NCBI GenBank assembly: GCA_963971225.1
Contig: OZ020267.1
Span: 52,965,590 to 53,029,589, forward strand
Reading direction: 5' to 3'
Length of the DNA: 64,000 nt
Source: Melieria omissa
Taxonomy: Eukaryota; Arthropoda; Insecta; Diptera; Ulidiidae
Shown: positions 36,781-49,291 of the stretch, piece after piece
Layout of the letters: the number at the start of each line of letters is the position of its first letter
How positions within the stretch are numbered: the stretch's first letter is position 1
The notes under the pieces: generated by a model
What the model saw: the letters and a program-made list of their open reading frames with translations, nothing else
Databases searched by the model: none
Told to the model about the DNA's origin: nothing
Position numbers and translations under genes: made by a program

Positions 36781-36789
36781 TATTTAGGC

Positions 36790-36990
36790 TTTCATTATTT
36801 ATTATTATTTATTTTAAATAAAAATATTTATTATTAATAAAAATATTTATTATTTTTATTTAAAAAAATAATGAATTATAAATAATAAATAATGATTAAT
36901 AAATAATAAATAAAAAATAATATAATAAATAATAAATAATAAAAAATACAAAATAAATAATAATAATAATAAATTAAAAAATACAAATTT
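36790..36990. repeat. AAT/ATT-rich low-complexity tract
   Basis: Irregular repeats of AATAATAAAT and TTTATTATT over about 200 bp. Confidence 0.9.
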
Positions 36991-39899
36991 GATATTTACA
37001 ATAAAATTTAATTCGAAATATTTTTCCAAATTTTGCAATAACAACGTTGACAAATTTCTAGAAACTTCCTTTAGCCAACTATTTCTAATTATTGTTTAAA
37101 ATTATTTACATATATGACATTACATGTAGTTGCCAACATTTCACTCCCCAATGACAGAGCAACGATTTAAAGTTCGACAATCCTCATTGTGGCGTGCGGA
37201 GTTGCGGAATGAACATTTAACACGCCATGACAACAGTCGCCAAATTCCCAGGCAATTCAGAGCCCGAGTTGCAGTAATTGCAACCAAAGCAGCAGCAACA
37301 GACAGAAGACGCACACAGCAACGCTGCGACCGCAATAGAAGTTGATGCCAGTGTTGCAACACTTAATTAATGTGCGCAACATTCGAATGAGCTGCTAACG
37401 TCAGCGATAGCGTCAACTGACAGACAGACAGACAGTGCTGCAACACGCACAATTTTGTGGCAGACAAACAACACTTTGCAGTTTTGCAACTATAACAAAA
37501 GCACGAAAATGTTTTATATTTTTTGTTGATTGAGTTTCCAAGCAACTGACAACGAATTTTCGGCAAAAATCTCTGCTCAAAATATGCGCTTGACAAGTGC
37601 TCACAACGTGCCGCCAGCGCGTGGATTTCCAGCTAATTGAGATTGAAGCGGCAACCTGCCGCACACACGCCGACACGGATTTATTTAATATTCATGGATT
37701 TGGTGCGCCGCCGGGCGGCACTGCCAGCTGCTGTCGCTTCCGGGTCGACGGTTGCCGGTTGCTGTGCAGCGTGCAGTGCATTGCTGTGACTTTTGCCATT
37801 GTTGCCGATGTGCGCTGTGGCGCGTAGGTGGTCGGGCGTACGTGTTGCAAGCGCATTCGGGAGTTGCGCTTTTTTTTTGTGCACTTTCAAATTAGTTGCA
37901 TAATAAGCTTTGCTTCTCGATTATAGTGCCGCAGTTACGCGAAGTTGTGTAGTTGTGTGGGAAAGCATAACTTTGCTTGAGTTGGGGACAAGGAACGAGC
38001 GTAGATTTGAAATAAGTTTTGTCAAGTTTTTCGTAGATTTGCTTTTTGCGGATGCAACATTTTGTTTGAATGGGTTCAAGGATAAGTGGATGAGTTGCCA
38101 AATGAATTTAAAATATTGCAGTTCGAAGAAAGTAGACCGGTTGTGCTGTTCAGTTGAAGGTTGCATTACTTCTTAAGAAATATTTGTTGTCTATTTTTTT
38201 GTTGGCTTCAATGAAAATGCCATATGTGTATTTGAGAAAGGCCATGCTGAGTATTCAAGTGTTAGTTACTTACCAAATAAACTGTTACTTGGTTGTGGCC
38301 TTCCGCCAAAGTTCTCTCCAAGTGCCTCAACTTGGTCCTTTCACCTTCCACACGGTCTCCCTTTTTGCCTTCGACCTCCAACTACTGCGTCGAACACACA
38401 CCAGTCAGATTTTCATAGTCTAAACGGAACGAGATATGACCAAATCAACGAGTCAGCATTCTAGTGTTAACTGTCCTTCAATCGCAGTTCCTTCATAAAG
38501 CAATTCTAACCTTAAAACGCTAAATCCCTCACACACACACACACACACACACCCCAATTAAAATTCCAAAGTCCAAAAACCAAGCAATAACTAAACAACT
38601 CTGTGCCGAAAATTGTGCTTAAATTTTTGTTCCCATTAAAATAAGCCATGAATTTTGTGTTTTATGTGCCATCGCCCACCGCCCACTGAAGAAGAAGCAC
38701 GCTTACGTGCCACGCTTACACATGCACCCAGAAGCGTACGCAAACTTCTTATCCGTGACCTGAAAATGTTTAATTGCATATCTACGACGCAAATACGAGC
38801 GGGAATTTGACAGTTCGGTAGAGTGAGAGAGGGAGAGTGAAAGAGAGATGGTTGCAAGTCGCCTTTCGCCTTCTCTGTCCACTAACCAATTTGTTGCGTA
38901 AAAGTGTGAGACATGGAATTTCGACTTCCCAGAATGCCATAAACTACAACTTAAATACCAACAACAACAACAACAGCGACTGTACATGAATCGAGCAGAT
39001 AATAAACTTTTTAGCCAAAGTTGGCGCCACTGCAGAAATTATACACAACAGATTAAAGCAAATGGCGGCAATTTGTTGCAGCAATTGCTGTCGCAAGTAT
39101 AAAATGCAACAACAGAAAATTGCTTGTAACAAGCAATCAGTGTTAACACTTTTTCGCATAGTTGTGAAACTTTTGACACGCCCACCTGCAGCTCAACTGC
39201 TCCTCGACTGCGACTTGTTTGCACAGTTTTCAACATTTCCAGAAAATTGCCAGCAGCAAAGCTGCATGTCCGCCACCAGCTGCAATAACATCAACAACAA
39301 CAAGTGCCATGGTATCCGTTTTTAATAATTAAAACTCATTAACACTTTCGCCGCGCAGCGCAACGTGTCAAGAAAAGGCAACACTTCTCCCTCGGGCAGC
39401 ATCAACTATCCAGCCAGCTACCAAGTTTTGGTTTGAATTTTTGAAGCGAAATTAAGATGCAGCTAAAACAAAACGGGAGCAACAAGAGCCAAGTGCAACA
39501 AGAGCAAAAAGCAACAAATAAAAGCCAAAGAACGTGGCAACGCTGGCCACTGGAAAAGAAGTTTCGTCCAGGCAGCAAAAGTGTGCGTCACTGCATAACG
39601 TGTCCAATGCAAATAGCTCAAACTAAACGTATAAAAGCCAATCCGCTGCCCCAACTTGCCGGCTTAATCCTTCGCCAGGAATGTTCACAGCTGCAGCAAT
39701 TCAATGGTGCAGGAGCAGGAAGGCAGTGTCAGCTTTTATGTTGCTGATAAATTATTAAATTATGTGACTTATCTTGGCTCAGTGCAGATGTTGGCAACAC
39801 TAAAAAAGGCAACAAGAACGACAATTAGTAGATTCCACTAGAATTTGCTCGTCGTCCAGCCAACACAACCAACAACGCTGCACAGTGGGCGCTCAGCAA
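36991..39899. other. non-coding DNA, with microsatellite and LINE scrap
   Basis: GC-richer parts at 37140-37860 and 39180-39700 have no supported exon. There is a (CA)n run at 38530-38552 and a GA-rich run at 38820-38850. At 38281-38400 (minus) a broken reading KGRPCGR-KDQVEALGE resembles a tail segment seen in several insect LINE-encoded proteins; weak. Confidence 0.42.
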
Positions 39900-40330
39900 T
39901 TTTATGTTAATTTAATAATTAATGTGAGCAACAAAGTGCCACCCACCCACCCGGGTGCCCAGAGGTGCCACGTGCTATTTGCCATCGCCGAAAGTTCAGT
40001 AATTGCTCGCCTGTCCCCGACTTATTAACGGCGCCCGCAGCTGTGTCGCCGTTTGCACACAGAAACCGGCGTAATAAGTCGCTCGCACGCATAACCAACG
40101 CCGCAGCTCATTGTCGGCCATTACATTTGTAATTTAGAATTAATCCGACGCGTCGCCTGACATTTGCCACGTCGCCAACACCTGCAGCGTCGAGTTAATA
40201 GGCCGCGCGGGCTATTTTTAAGTCGCCTCGTTGCCGATTTAAATTTAAATTGCGCAATTAGAATTTCAGGTGATTAACGCCGACCATCCATAACGGTGTA
40301 GTGAACACATTGCATGGCCACAAAATCATT
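39900..40330. promoter_or_regulatory. candidate regulatory block, GC-richer and repeat-free
   Basis: About 430 bp of balanced composition without simple repeats or long frames, lying between repeat-rich stretches. It contains CTATTTTTAA (40212-40221), which fits the MEF2 consensus, a CACGTG E-box near 39970, and several TAAT cores. The function as an enhancer is an inference from composition and motif content only. Confidence 0.3.
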
Positions 40331-40710
40331 TTTAGATCGCATCATTCGAATGCATTAGTCCGCATTGCAGCAGTTGTTGCATTATCTCGCTGCGACACGC
40401 AATAACTCGTTGGTTGCTGCGCTGAAATTGGCGGTCACTGCATGCCACCAACACAACAGTGTTGTTGCACAACGAACGGAAATTGCGTGAAAAGAATTTG
40501 GAAATGTTTATTATTTATTTTTAGTTATCATTAGTATTTCTTATTTATTTATATTTCTCAATTTAAATTTATTTATTTAAAATAAATTACAATAATGTTA
40601 CAAAAATTAGTTCGGCAGGCGTATTCGTTTCCCTGGATTGTGCTCAAAAATAAAACAAAAAATTTTTTTTTCAATTTCACACTTTACTGTCTTTACACTT
40701 ATTACTTACT
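40331..40710. other. non-coding DNA
   Basis: Nothing recognised besides TTTATTTATT-rich sequence at 40510-40580. Confidence 0.5.
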
Positions 40711-42044
40711 AGCTGACCCGGCAAACTTCGTCTCGCCCAAACGGTCCGTTTGTGTGTGATGCCGTAACTCACATACAGTGACTTTCTTGTATATATATAT
40801 AGATTTAAGTTACATGGGCGGTTCCAAGCCCCCTTGTTCAATACCCGCACCATCCCGTCTTTCGGAAGGGAAAATGGTAGGTTCGTACTTAGTTTCATTG
40901 CTGTGCCACTCAAAGTTCAGCAAAATATTTGGGTCACAAACAATGCGCCACGCCCCTTGTCTGACGCCCATCAAATCTTATCATTAGAATGACTCATGTA
41001 TGAGACGACAGGGTACTAAATTTTAGTGTTGTATGACTTATAATTCCGAAATTATTCCATATTAAAAATTTGAGTTGCATGAATGGTGCCCCGCCCCCTT
41101 GTCCAAAATCCACCCTATTCCCCCTGCCAAAGGACACGACTAAATAATAAGTTTATACCGAGTGTCATTCATGTGAATGCTATAGTTCAAAAGCTACACC
41201 GGAATTTAAAAAGTGCCACGCCCCTTTCCAAAACCCATTAAATTTTATTTGTGGAAAGACACGTTTACGCCATGACACTGTTCCAAATTTCAATGCTGAG
41301 CGACTTATAATTCCGAAGATATTCCATATCAAAAAGTTGGGTTGTATGGGCGGTGCCACGCCTCCTTGTCCAAAATACACCCTATTCCCCCTGCCAAAGG
41401 ACACGACTAAATAATAAGTTTATACCGAGTGTCATTCATGTGAATGCTATAGTTCAAAAGCTACACCGGAATTTAAAAAGTGCCACGCCCCTTGTCCAAC
41501 GCCCGTTAAATTTTACCGGTCGAACAACATGTTTACGCCATGACACTGTACCAAATTTCAATGCTATACGACTTATAATTCCGAAGATATTCCGTATTAA
41601 AAAGTTGGCTTGTATGGGCGGTGCCACGCCCCCTTGTCAAAAACCCACCTTATTCTCCCTGTCGAAGGACACGACCAAATCGTTAGTATGTACCGAGTTT
41701 CACTGATGTGAACGCTATAGTTCGAAAGTTACACCGGAATTTAAAAAGTGCCACGCCCCTTGTCCAACGCCCATTAAATTTTACCGGTCGAACAACATGT
41801 TTACGCCATGACACTGTATCAAATTTCAATGCTATACGACTTATAATTCTGAAGATATTCAATATTAAAGAATTGAGTTGTATGGGCGGTGCTACGCCCC
41901 CTTGAATAATGCCACGCCCCCTATGCTAAGAACCTTCCACACGGTGCCCGTAAACACACACGTAATATTTTATTAAAATAGGTCTGGTGGTTTGGGAGTC
42001 TATAGAACACATACGAAATTTATTTGATTTTTATATATATAGAT
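40711..42044. mobile_element. interspersed repeat with four internal 268-bp tandem units
   Basis: It begins TAGCTGACCCGGCAAACTTCG and ends in TTTATATATATAGAT; both are boundary sequences I have seen in insect repeats but cannot assign to a named family. Inside, GACTTATAATTCCGAA-type units recur at 41035, 41302, 41570 and 41838 (periods 267, 268, 268). Each unit carries GGGCGGTGCCACGCCCCCTTG. A more diverged unit precedes at about 40800-41030. The short frames running along it are periodic shadows. Confidence 0.8.
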
Positions 42045-43840
42045 GGGACTACTCCATGGCACCTTTGCTTGCTAAGACCCAACTCTTCTTTCTGCGCTGA
42101 ACCCGGCTGTCGTTAATAAATAAATAATATAATAATAAAATAATATAAAAATATACTTGTTTACTTGTATCGCCGATTGCACATTCTAATTGGTTTCAAA
42201 ATGTCCTGCGAAATTGCCATGCCCCTAAAAGTATGCCAAGGCGCAATTCGTATTCTAATTTGCTTTCCTTTTCAGTACCTTGCAAACTGCACATTTACAG
42301 CGAGCATTTTCGTCACAATAATAGGTATGTTTGGCCAGATTTCCAGTAAAAATTATACAGTAAAAAATATCAGGAGAGTAAGCCAGCTTACGCTCCCTAA
42401 AATCAAACTATCAAAAAAGGAAAACAAACAGCAATTTGTAAGAATTTGCAAGTTTTAACTCTTGGTTACACCACTGGGACTTGGCCCAATCACAATACAC
42501 AGTAATAATGGTGTAAACAGGAGGGTTAAAGAACGAAACAGCTGATCTAAAAGTTTCATTTGAGGTTTGAAGCAGTAAGGAAAATTCAGTTCAAATAGAA
42601 ATTTAATGCAAAAGGCAAATAGTTCGTTGGGCTCATTCTACGATTCTTCCCTTTCAGCTGCAGCAAGTAAAGCTGAGCAAGACGGTTGTTGGTCAGCAAA
42701 CTCACGACGGCACAATTTCTTTGCCGGTTGCATTTTCTTCCCAATGTTTACAAAATTTAATTTTCTTTGTATATAGTTGATCATATGGCAGCCAGTCATA
42801 TGTTTTTCTTGTTCTTCTTCTTACTGGCTAAAAGTTACTGGACAAAATGTCTCCAGTAAGAACTTGCAAGTTCTCACGAAATTAACTGTCACTTTACGCT
42901 CTCAGTTTCTTCTCTCTCGTTACTGGAGATTTGGCGTAAACAAACAGGATCAATATTACTAAAGGCTGAGAGGGATGAACATACAAATATGGAGCCAAGA
43001 AATCTTCTCACAGATTCAGTCCCATTTCGTTGATTATGTGGTGAACAACGATACGATTTAATGGGCTGATTAGGTGAAAGAGATAAAATTATAAAAATTT
43101 TCCTGGTGTTTGCAAGATTTTTTAGGTTTAGTAAAATAAATCAGAGAGGAGACATTTGAAGCCCATTGCCTCTAATATTCGTTAATCGGTGGTGGTCTCA
43201 TTGAACTTGAGTATCCAACGAAAGTGGTGATACACTTTTAGTGGCGCAATGTCTCCCGTGGCCAAATCGTGAGACGTTCTGTAGTCATACAGATTATATT
43301 TCAGAAGTCCCAAAAGTATAAACGCCTGCCTGGTCGTTAGCACAGATCGAAGTTCGAAGTAAAATTCATAGATTGAAGTATGTTCTACTCGCTGTGTTCA
43401 CGCCTGACAGCTTTGACCCCATTAACCCGATATCTCTTTATTCAGTGAACCATAAGTTACCCGATTCCCAGCAATGATGATTTTGTTCCTTTCTCAAAGA
43501 TTCAAAGATTGTTCAAGTTCAAAGATTGTTCACATTCAAGAACCCATATTGATTTCACTACATATGTGAGAAACCAATGCTTTGATTGTTACCTGACTGT
43601 CTACACAGGAAATCACATTGGTTGGAGGACAAATTGCGTTGTACCTTCAAACGCAAATTTTGGCTAGAAACCCACAACAACCATTGTCCCTAACGACGAG
43701 ATAGGGTGGGCAACTTTGAGTAGTCATTGTATCTGTTTTGCAGTCCAGTTTCAATGCATAGATAAAGACTGGAACTTCCCAATCTGGCATCCAGATCCTA
43801 CCGGGTGGGAGAGTTGAATCAGCTAAGTTTTATTCTCATG
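42045..43840. other. non-coding DNA
   Basis: AT-rich, no domain recognised in any frame. A GTTACTGGA-type segment occurs near 42830 and again near 42922. Confidence 0.5.
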
Positions 43841-43842
43841 CA

Positions 43843-44378
43843 CAGTGAAGCCCGCTATAGTACTTCCCCTCTTAAGTACCTAACTCGTTTATGGAAGCAA
43901 CATTTCTGGGCACTATACTATGTTTACTTTAAGTTTTCAACCCGCTTAAGTACTCCACTAAGTACTGCCAAAGTATCTCAAAAATATTACATTTATAGGT
44001 GAGGTACGTGACCGACTTCAATAGTTCAGCAGGTAATGCACTGTCTTCTCTTGCCAGAGGCCCTGGGTTCAATTCCCAGTTAGGGCTGGTGAAACACTCG
44101 TCTCCTTCTACATGAAGCAACTAAGACTTACAAGGACCGCACAAGTGCGCTCGAAACAGGCAATGGCAACAACTTCCAAGTGAAAGAAAGCTGTTCGAAT
44201 TCGGGTCCCCTCCAACCTTGACCCATCCGTTTGAAAGGTTTTAAAAAACAGTGATGCATACACATTTCAAATGGGTAGAATTTGTGGTAACACAGTGGTC
44301 TCATATTCATAGAGGCCAAGTGTGACGTTGCCACCGGAACCGACTTACTTAGGTAAAGTACTTAGAGGGGTTTTACTG
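43843..44378. mobile_element. pogo-like non-autonomous element (536 bp)
   Basis: The left end CAGTGAAGCCCGCTATAGTAC and the reverse complement of the right end, CAGTAAAACCCCTCTAAGTAC, are imperfect inverted repeats rich in AAGTAC. TA follows the right end; the left flank has CA, so one target copy may be mutated. CAGT ends and TA target are pogo/Tigger features. A tRNA-derived SINE occupies part of its interior. Confidence 0.65.
44010..44240 (+). mobile_element. tRNA-derived SINE, copy inside the pogo-like element
   Basis: An RNA polymerase III A box (TAGTTCAGCAGG, 44022-44033) is followed 33 nt later by a B box (GGTTCAATTCC, 44066-44076) in a tRNA-like head. The body (TGGCAACAACTTC ... GTTCGAATTCGGGTCCCCTCCAACCTTG) resembles the body of the SINE at 55996-56316. 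No target duplication was identified. It shows sequence decay and its 3' boundary is uncertain. Confidence 0.72.
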
Positions 44379-44380
44379 TA

Positions 44381-45129
44381 GTTACAATCGAAAGGTATGT
44401 TTCTACGGATGTGGTTTAACCCAGACTGCCGTCTGCAATTTTTTCAATTCACATTTTATTGTTCTTTGCATTGTTACTCAAAACATTTAACATTTCCAAC
44501 TAAGCTTTCGACAACTTTCAGCACCCAAGTCGATCTATCACTGTTGCTGTAGACAAAATTCGTTTTTAATTTATTTCTATTTATAATTACTGCTTTTCCA
44601 CTTGCTTACCTCTCTTGAAAACCGCTTTACTAGACTGAACATGTTGCATACAATGTGTCGGTTCAAGCGTAAACGACACAATTTTTTGCGCAATACTCGG
44701 CTACAAAATCAGGCTCGACTTGTTTGCATTTAATATCGACTACGAAGCATTGTTGCCATAAACAAGTTATAAATAGCGCTGGATCGACTCGAGTATTTTT
44801 CTATTTATGCAAATTGAATACAAAATATGCACTGGAAGCCGAATTTTATTTGTGTACCACGGAGTCATTTCGTTGCGGACAACATGAAATGTGACACTAG
44901 GCCTGTACTCGCAAAATTCCAGCTGCAAAACTGCTGCTATTAATAAATTTATGCACAGCGAAAATCTGCAAATAAACACACATTGACTTTTATTGCAAAC
45001 TTTTATAGTTTATTAAACTGAAATCTTGACACAACAAAAGGTGTGGCAGCCAGTGACGGACTGGTAATGGAGTTAGCGTGGGGTTTGGCAGTTGGGTCCC
45101 CATAGATGGGTATAGTAGCTTCCATGTTA
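44381..45129. other. non-coding DNA
   Basis: Nothing recognised. Confidence 0.5.
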
Positions 45130-45131
45130 TA

Positions 45132-45330
45132 CAGTGTGTTCAACAATAAACGTTATTCGCTTATTCGGTTAACTTTTAAGTAAATATTTACCCCATATTA
45201 AGCATTCGGTCGAAACCTATAGTAATATAAATTTTTCAAAAATAAAAAATTTTTTCAAATAAATGTAAAGTATAAAAACCTTCTTCTCTCATAGAGTATG
45301 AGAGAAGAAGGTTTTTTGTTGAACACTCTG
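45132..45330. mobile_element. Tc1/mariner-type MITE with internal hairpin
   Basis: The left end CAGTGTGTTCAACAATAAAC and the reverse complement of the right end, CAGAGTGTTCAACAAAAAAC, are inverted repeats with few mismatches, flanked by TA at 45130-45131 and 45331-45332. Next to the right end is a perfect hairpin of AACCTTCTTCTCTCAT (about 45280-45315). At 199 bp it has no coding capacity. Confidence 0.88.
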
Positions 45331-45414
45331 TAAGTGGGAATTTTATCTTCAAAGCCACTTTAAGTCAGAGTTACCTGCGGACACCTTAAGCCGCAGTTCG
45401 CCGCTAGTCGTAAC

Positions 45415-45668
45415 CAGAGTTGCCGCTTTTCGTCTTTTCGGACTAAAATTGGTTAGAATTTTTTAATTTGGTTCGCTTCTCCGCTTAAACGAATTTCGGT
45501 CCATTTGGTGATGTGAATATCTTTTCATTAGTACAAAAATTTACTTAAACAAATTAAATTGTAATTGAAATATGAATTTAAAGATATCGCAAATTTTTAA
45601 TTTGGTCGATTGGGATCAGATTTGGTCGGAAGTTTGGTCGGAAAACAAATGTTTAAGTGGCAACATTT
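45415..45668. mobile_element. hAT-type MITE, copy 1
   Basis: It starts CAGAGTTGCCGCTTTTCG and ends AAGTGGCAACATTT, the last bases mutated from the expected CACTG. The flanks GTCGTAAC and ATCGCAAC (45669-45676) are a diverged 8-bp target duplication. It is alignable over its length with copy 2 at 47092-47297 (shared GTGATGTGAATATCTTTTC, TTTGGTCGGA) and carries about 48 bp more than copy 2. Confidence 0.83.
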
Positions 45669-45676
45669 ATCGCAAC

Positions 45677-47083
45677 ACTGTGCTGTGCCTTTTGTTGCTA
45701 ACTAAATGTAAATGTGTTTACATTAATTTTGACCCATTTTGGTGTACAGCCTACAACAACAACAATAACAGCGTTGTCGCAGCGGAGCCCAAATATCGAA
45801 TCGAGCAGCACGCGCACACAAATTCCAGTCCAATGCTACTACGAAAAAAATTTACCAACAAATCTGTTGCTGCTGCTGTTTAGAGCTCAATGACCTGTTT
45901 TGTGCAGCAAATGCAAATTTGCATTCACTACACTTTTAATTTTTATTGCACCCAAATTACAAAGTTGCGTTTTTGCTAAAACATTTTCTATCAGATTTTT
46001 TAATCAGAGCTATCGAAGTGTAATAAACACTTGCAGCCGCAATTATTACTTGAATATTTTGTTGTTGTTTTTATTGTAAATGTTGTTACGGCAAAAATGC
46101 CTCGACAGGCTGCAATGACAAACGTAAATCGGGCAACATTTATCTAAAATTTTGCGTGCGCGTAGGAGCCGCCAACCAACACACACACACACACACACAT
46201 ACAAACAGATACGCCAAGCTGTAGCCATGGCAAGATTTAAGGCAATTGAACTGTCAATTCACAATGTCATTGCATTTGTTAAGTGTGTGTTTTTTTGGTT
46301 GTTGTTGCTGTTGCATTACAGACACTTTGCAAAATTTGCAATTGACACTTTAGCATTAGGCCGATTTTTATCGTCATAGGCGGTGGCGGCATTTGTCATG
46401 CTGACAATGCACGTCAACAGCGACCACACGAAAAGCAACCAAAACAATATTTGTGCTGCCAACGATTTTATCGCATCGTTTGCATGTCAATTGCCATCAA
46501 TTGCAGTTAATAACGCTTGAAAGAATATAGTTTTGATTTGATTGATACTTGCTGAGTGATACCAATGTATTTGATATTTTGTTGTCATATGACAATAGGC
46601 GACTATCAGATATTCAGAAATCACATTTCTCTCATCACTTCGGGGGGATATTCTTTCCTGTCGAAGCATTGCAGTCCAAGGAGAGGACGAAGCTTTGAGT
46701 TGCCACAGTTTTTGGCGTCGATCTGCAAGAAGACTAACTGACTGGCATCATTCTTGCAATCATCTGCAACTGCACCATTAGAGTATGAGGAAAAAACTCC
46801 ACTTATTCCTATATATCATATTTTAAATAAGTAAGGTTAGGTCTCACAGGTCGCTATTAGTAATCTTATAGGTCCTCAGCGAATCCAGCAGCAGACCGAA
46901 ACGAACTACTTTCTCATAAGTGTACAAGCTCGGCTCGCAGAGCTAAGCAAGGAACGCATTCCTAACTTGGATACTTTCCTTAGTCCTTAAAGCTTAAAGC
47001 TTTCCTGGCGCAGACCATGTGGCCATGTTCTGCTGATAGCCAAACATTCCCCGTTCAACTTGTTCCTACTTTGATGCTAACCA
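45677..47083. other. non-coding DNA
   Basis: A (CA)n run at 46178-46199. A palindrome TTGTCATATGACAA at about 46582. No exon supported. Confidence 0.5.
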
Positions 47084-47091
47084 GAGTTGCC

Positions 47092-47297
47092 GCGTTTTGG
47101 TTTTTTCGGACCAAAATTGTTCAGGTTTGTTGGTCCGCTGGTCTGCTTAAACGAATTTCAGTCTGTTTTGTGATGTGAATATCTTTTCATTAGTACAAAA
47201 TATATTTTTTGAAATTAAATTGTAATTTAAAAATGTCTTTAAAGATAACGCAAATTTCGGATTTGGTCGGAAAAAAATGTTTCAAGTGGCAACACTG
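47092..47297. mobile_element. hAT-type MITE, copy 2, intact ends and 8-bp target duplication
   Basis: It starts CAGAGTTGCCGC and ends GTGGCAACACTG (inverted: CAGTGTTGCCAC). Perfect 8-bp direct repeats ATGCTAAC flank it at 47084-47091 and 47298-47305. Eight-bp duplications with CAG-starting ends and a TTGCC core are characteristic of the hAT superfamily. Non-coding, 206 bp. Confidence 0.92.
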
Positions 47298-47305
47298 ATG
47301 CTAAC

Positions 47306-49291
47306 TCTAGATGAAGTGAAGACAGATGAAGTTGCAACAGACCTCAGACTTGGTTCGAAACCCTGTTGCCAACTTCTGAGTTGGAAAACTTCATCTGTAG
47401 ACATGTTAAAGACCAAATTTTAGTTCTGCACAAAATCAAAAATTGTTTACTTTGACTTCAACTCCAACCGACACCAAAGTTACAGACATATTTGTGTGTG
47501 TGTCTGGCTCCATCTGCCAACAAATCAACGCAACTTCAATTTGAAATCAAGTCTAACATCTGTAGCGCATTTTAAGTTCCGGTTTGTTGCACTGCTGCAC
47601 ATTTTACTGGGATTTATTTCACTTCGTTCCTCCTCGTCTTCGTGAAAAACTCAGCACTTTTGCCACTTTGTGTCATTTAATTTCATCGCACTTGACCTCA
47701 TCAGTTGCATTCGCTGTGCTAATTGATTGCCAATCGTCAAGCGCTCTCGACGTTCACTCGCCGGAATTTAACATTTAAATTGAACTACACAACAACTACA
47801 CAAAAAAAAACTGCCACTGCCGCAACATCCATAAAGTGTGACACGTTGTGTGTGTTGGTTGTTGGCAGCAAGCAATGCAGCAGCAGCAACAATAATGGCG
47901 CCGGCTACGACAGCATCCGCAACACATTCATCGACCAGCAGACAGCCGGGGAAATGAACAGACGGACACCGGGTGGCGTTGTGTGCCTGCGCCAGCTGGC
48001 CGGCCAGTCGGCCGATAGCCTCGGACGCGTTCATTTAAATGGGATTTTCAGCCTTGCACCGCAGACGCACACAACCCGACACTCGCTTAAACATGTCGTC
48101 GACTTTAAATGACTTTGCAGCAATCGGCATCGTGTTGCAACTTCATCAACGACGCTGCTCCGTCGCCAGGCCGGCTGTGGCCAACAGTGGCACGCAAAGA
48201 TTGCGCCCCGAATGCCACAGCCGCAGCGAGCGTGGCAGGAATTTCAAGCAAATCACGAATTCAAATGGCCACATTGCCAAGGATGCAATGAATGTTGTGG
48301 CAGTCCGGCTGACAACAGGCCGCCCCTATAGGACTCGAGGAGCAGCACGTGAGCGCCTCCTAAGCCAACGCATAAATATGTGATTTGCATTTGGCCGTTG
48401 TGTACGAATGGGCTGCGCTCGCTGTTGCCGCTTTGCTGCATCTGTCTGTCTGTCTGCTGAGCGCGTTGTGTGTGTGTTTGTCGAATTGGCAGCGGACTGG
48501 TGTGTGTATGAAGTTGTTTCAACATATGATTTTGTATGCAAATGGCTCATTTGATACAAGTACACACTCGACACACGCACACACAGTTACATTCGCATAT
48601 GTTCTGCATATATGTGCACCAACAACCACCAGCAGGCACTGGCCGAGTGTTTATATGTGGTGGAAGTGAATTTTAAATTGGAAAATGAAAACTGGCACGT
48701 TGGCGTTGCTATTTCTGGCATTTTCATTAGTCTTGTTGTTATTTATATATACGGAATGTAAATATATGTACATGTAAAAGTATTAGTGTAGCATGCCATT
48801 TCCGGCTTGCTCTCATGTATTTGTATGTGTTTGTGCATAGACGGGTGCGAGGACTGTGTAGGTTGGTATGTAAGGGATAACAAACAACACGTCAACAATA
48901 GTTGTTGAGCCCACTTTTGCATAAACAGTTCAACACACTTGTGTGCTTATGTTCATATTTACATACATACAGAGTATACATAGTTGTATAAACATATGTA
49001 CATAATTCCATAATGCACGAGGCGCTGCTACTCACCCATAAAATTTAAAATGTTTTATCTGCATCGCTATCATTGGCACTGTTGTTTTTGTTGTTGTTCT
49101 ATTTGCATTTAATTGTTTGCATTTTTTTTTGGCTTGTGATTTTATTTGTTTTCATTATAGATACAAATTTAAATACTTTTTGTAACGAAGTACTACTTTT
49201 TATTGTAGTTTTGGAGCACATTTGAAGTAATAAAATGCTGCTTGCTTAACGCTTTCGCTGCTGCATTCTATTTTACTTTAGTTTTTTTTTA
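47306..49291. other. non-coding, partly GC-rich
   Basis: Positions 47820-48420 are GC-richer with overlapping frames on both strands (129 and 114 codons). Their content (Arg/Ala/Thr with CAGCAG runs) and lack of any domain argue against a gene. TG/CA repeats lie at 48460-48590. Confidence 0.45.

Noticed and set aside
43929..44120. Minus-strand peptide with NWELNPGPLAREDSALPAELL
   Set aside because: Typical spurious reading of a tRNA-derived SINE (A and B boxes); not a gene.
47723..48383. Overlapping plus-strand frames of 129 and 114 codons in GC-rich DNA
   Set aside because: Frames overlap one another and a minus-strand frame, with CAG-driven composition and no domain.
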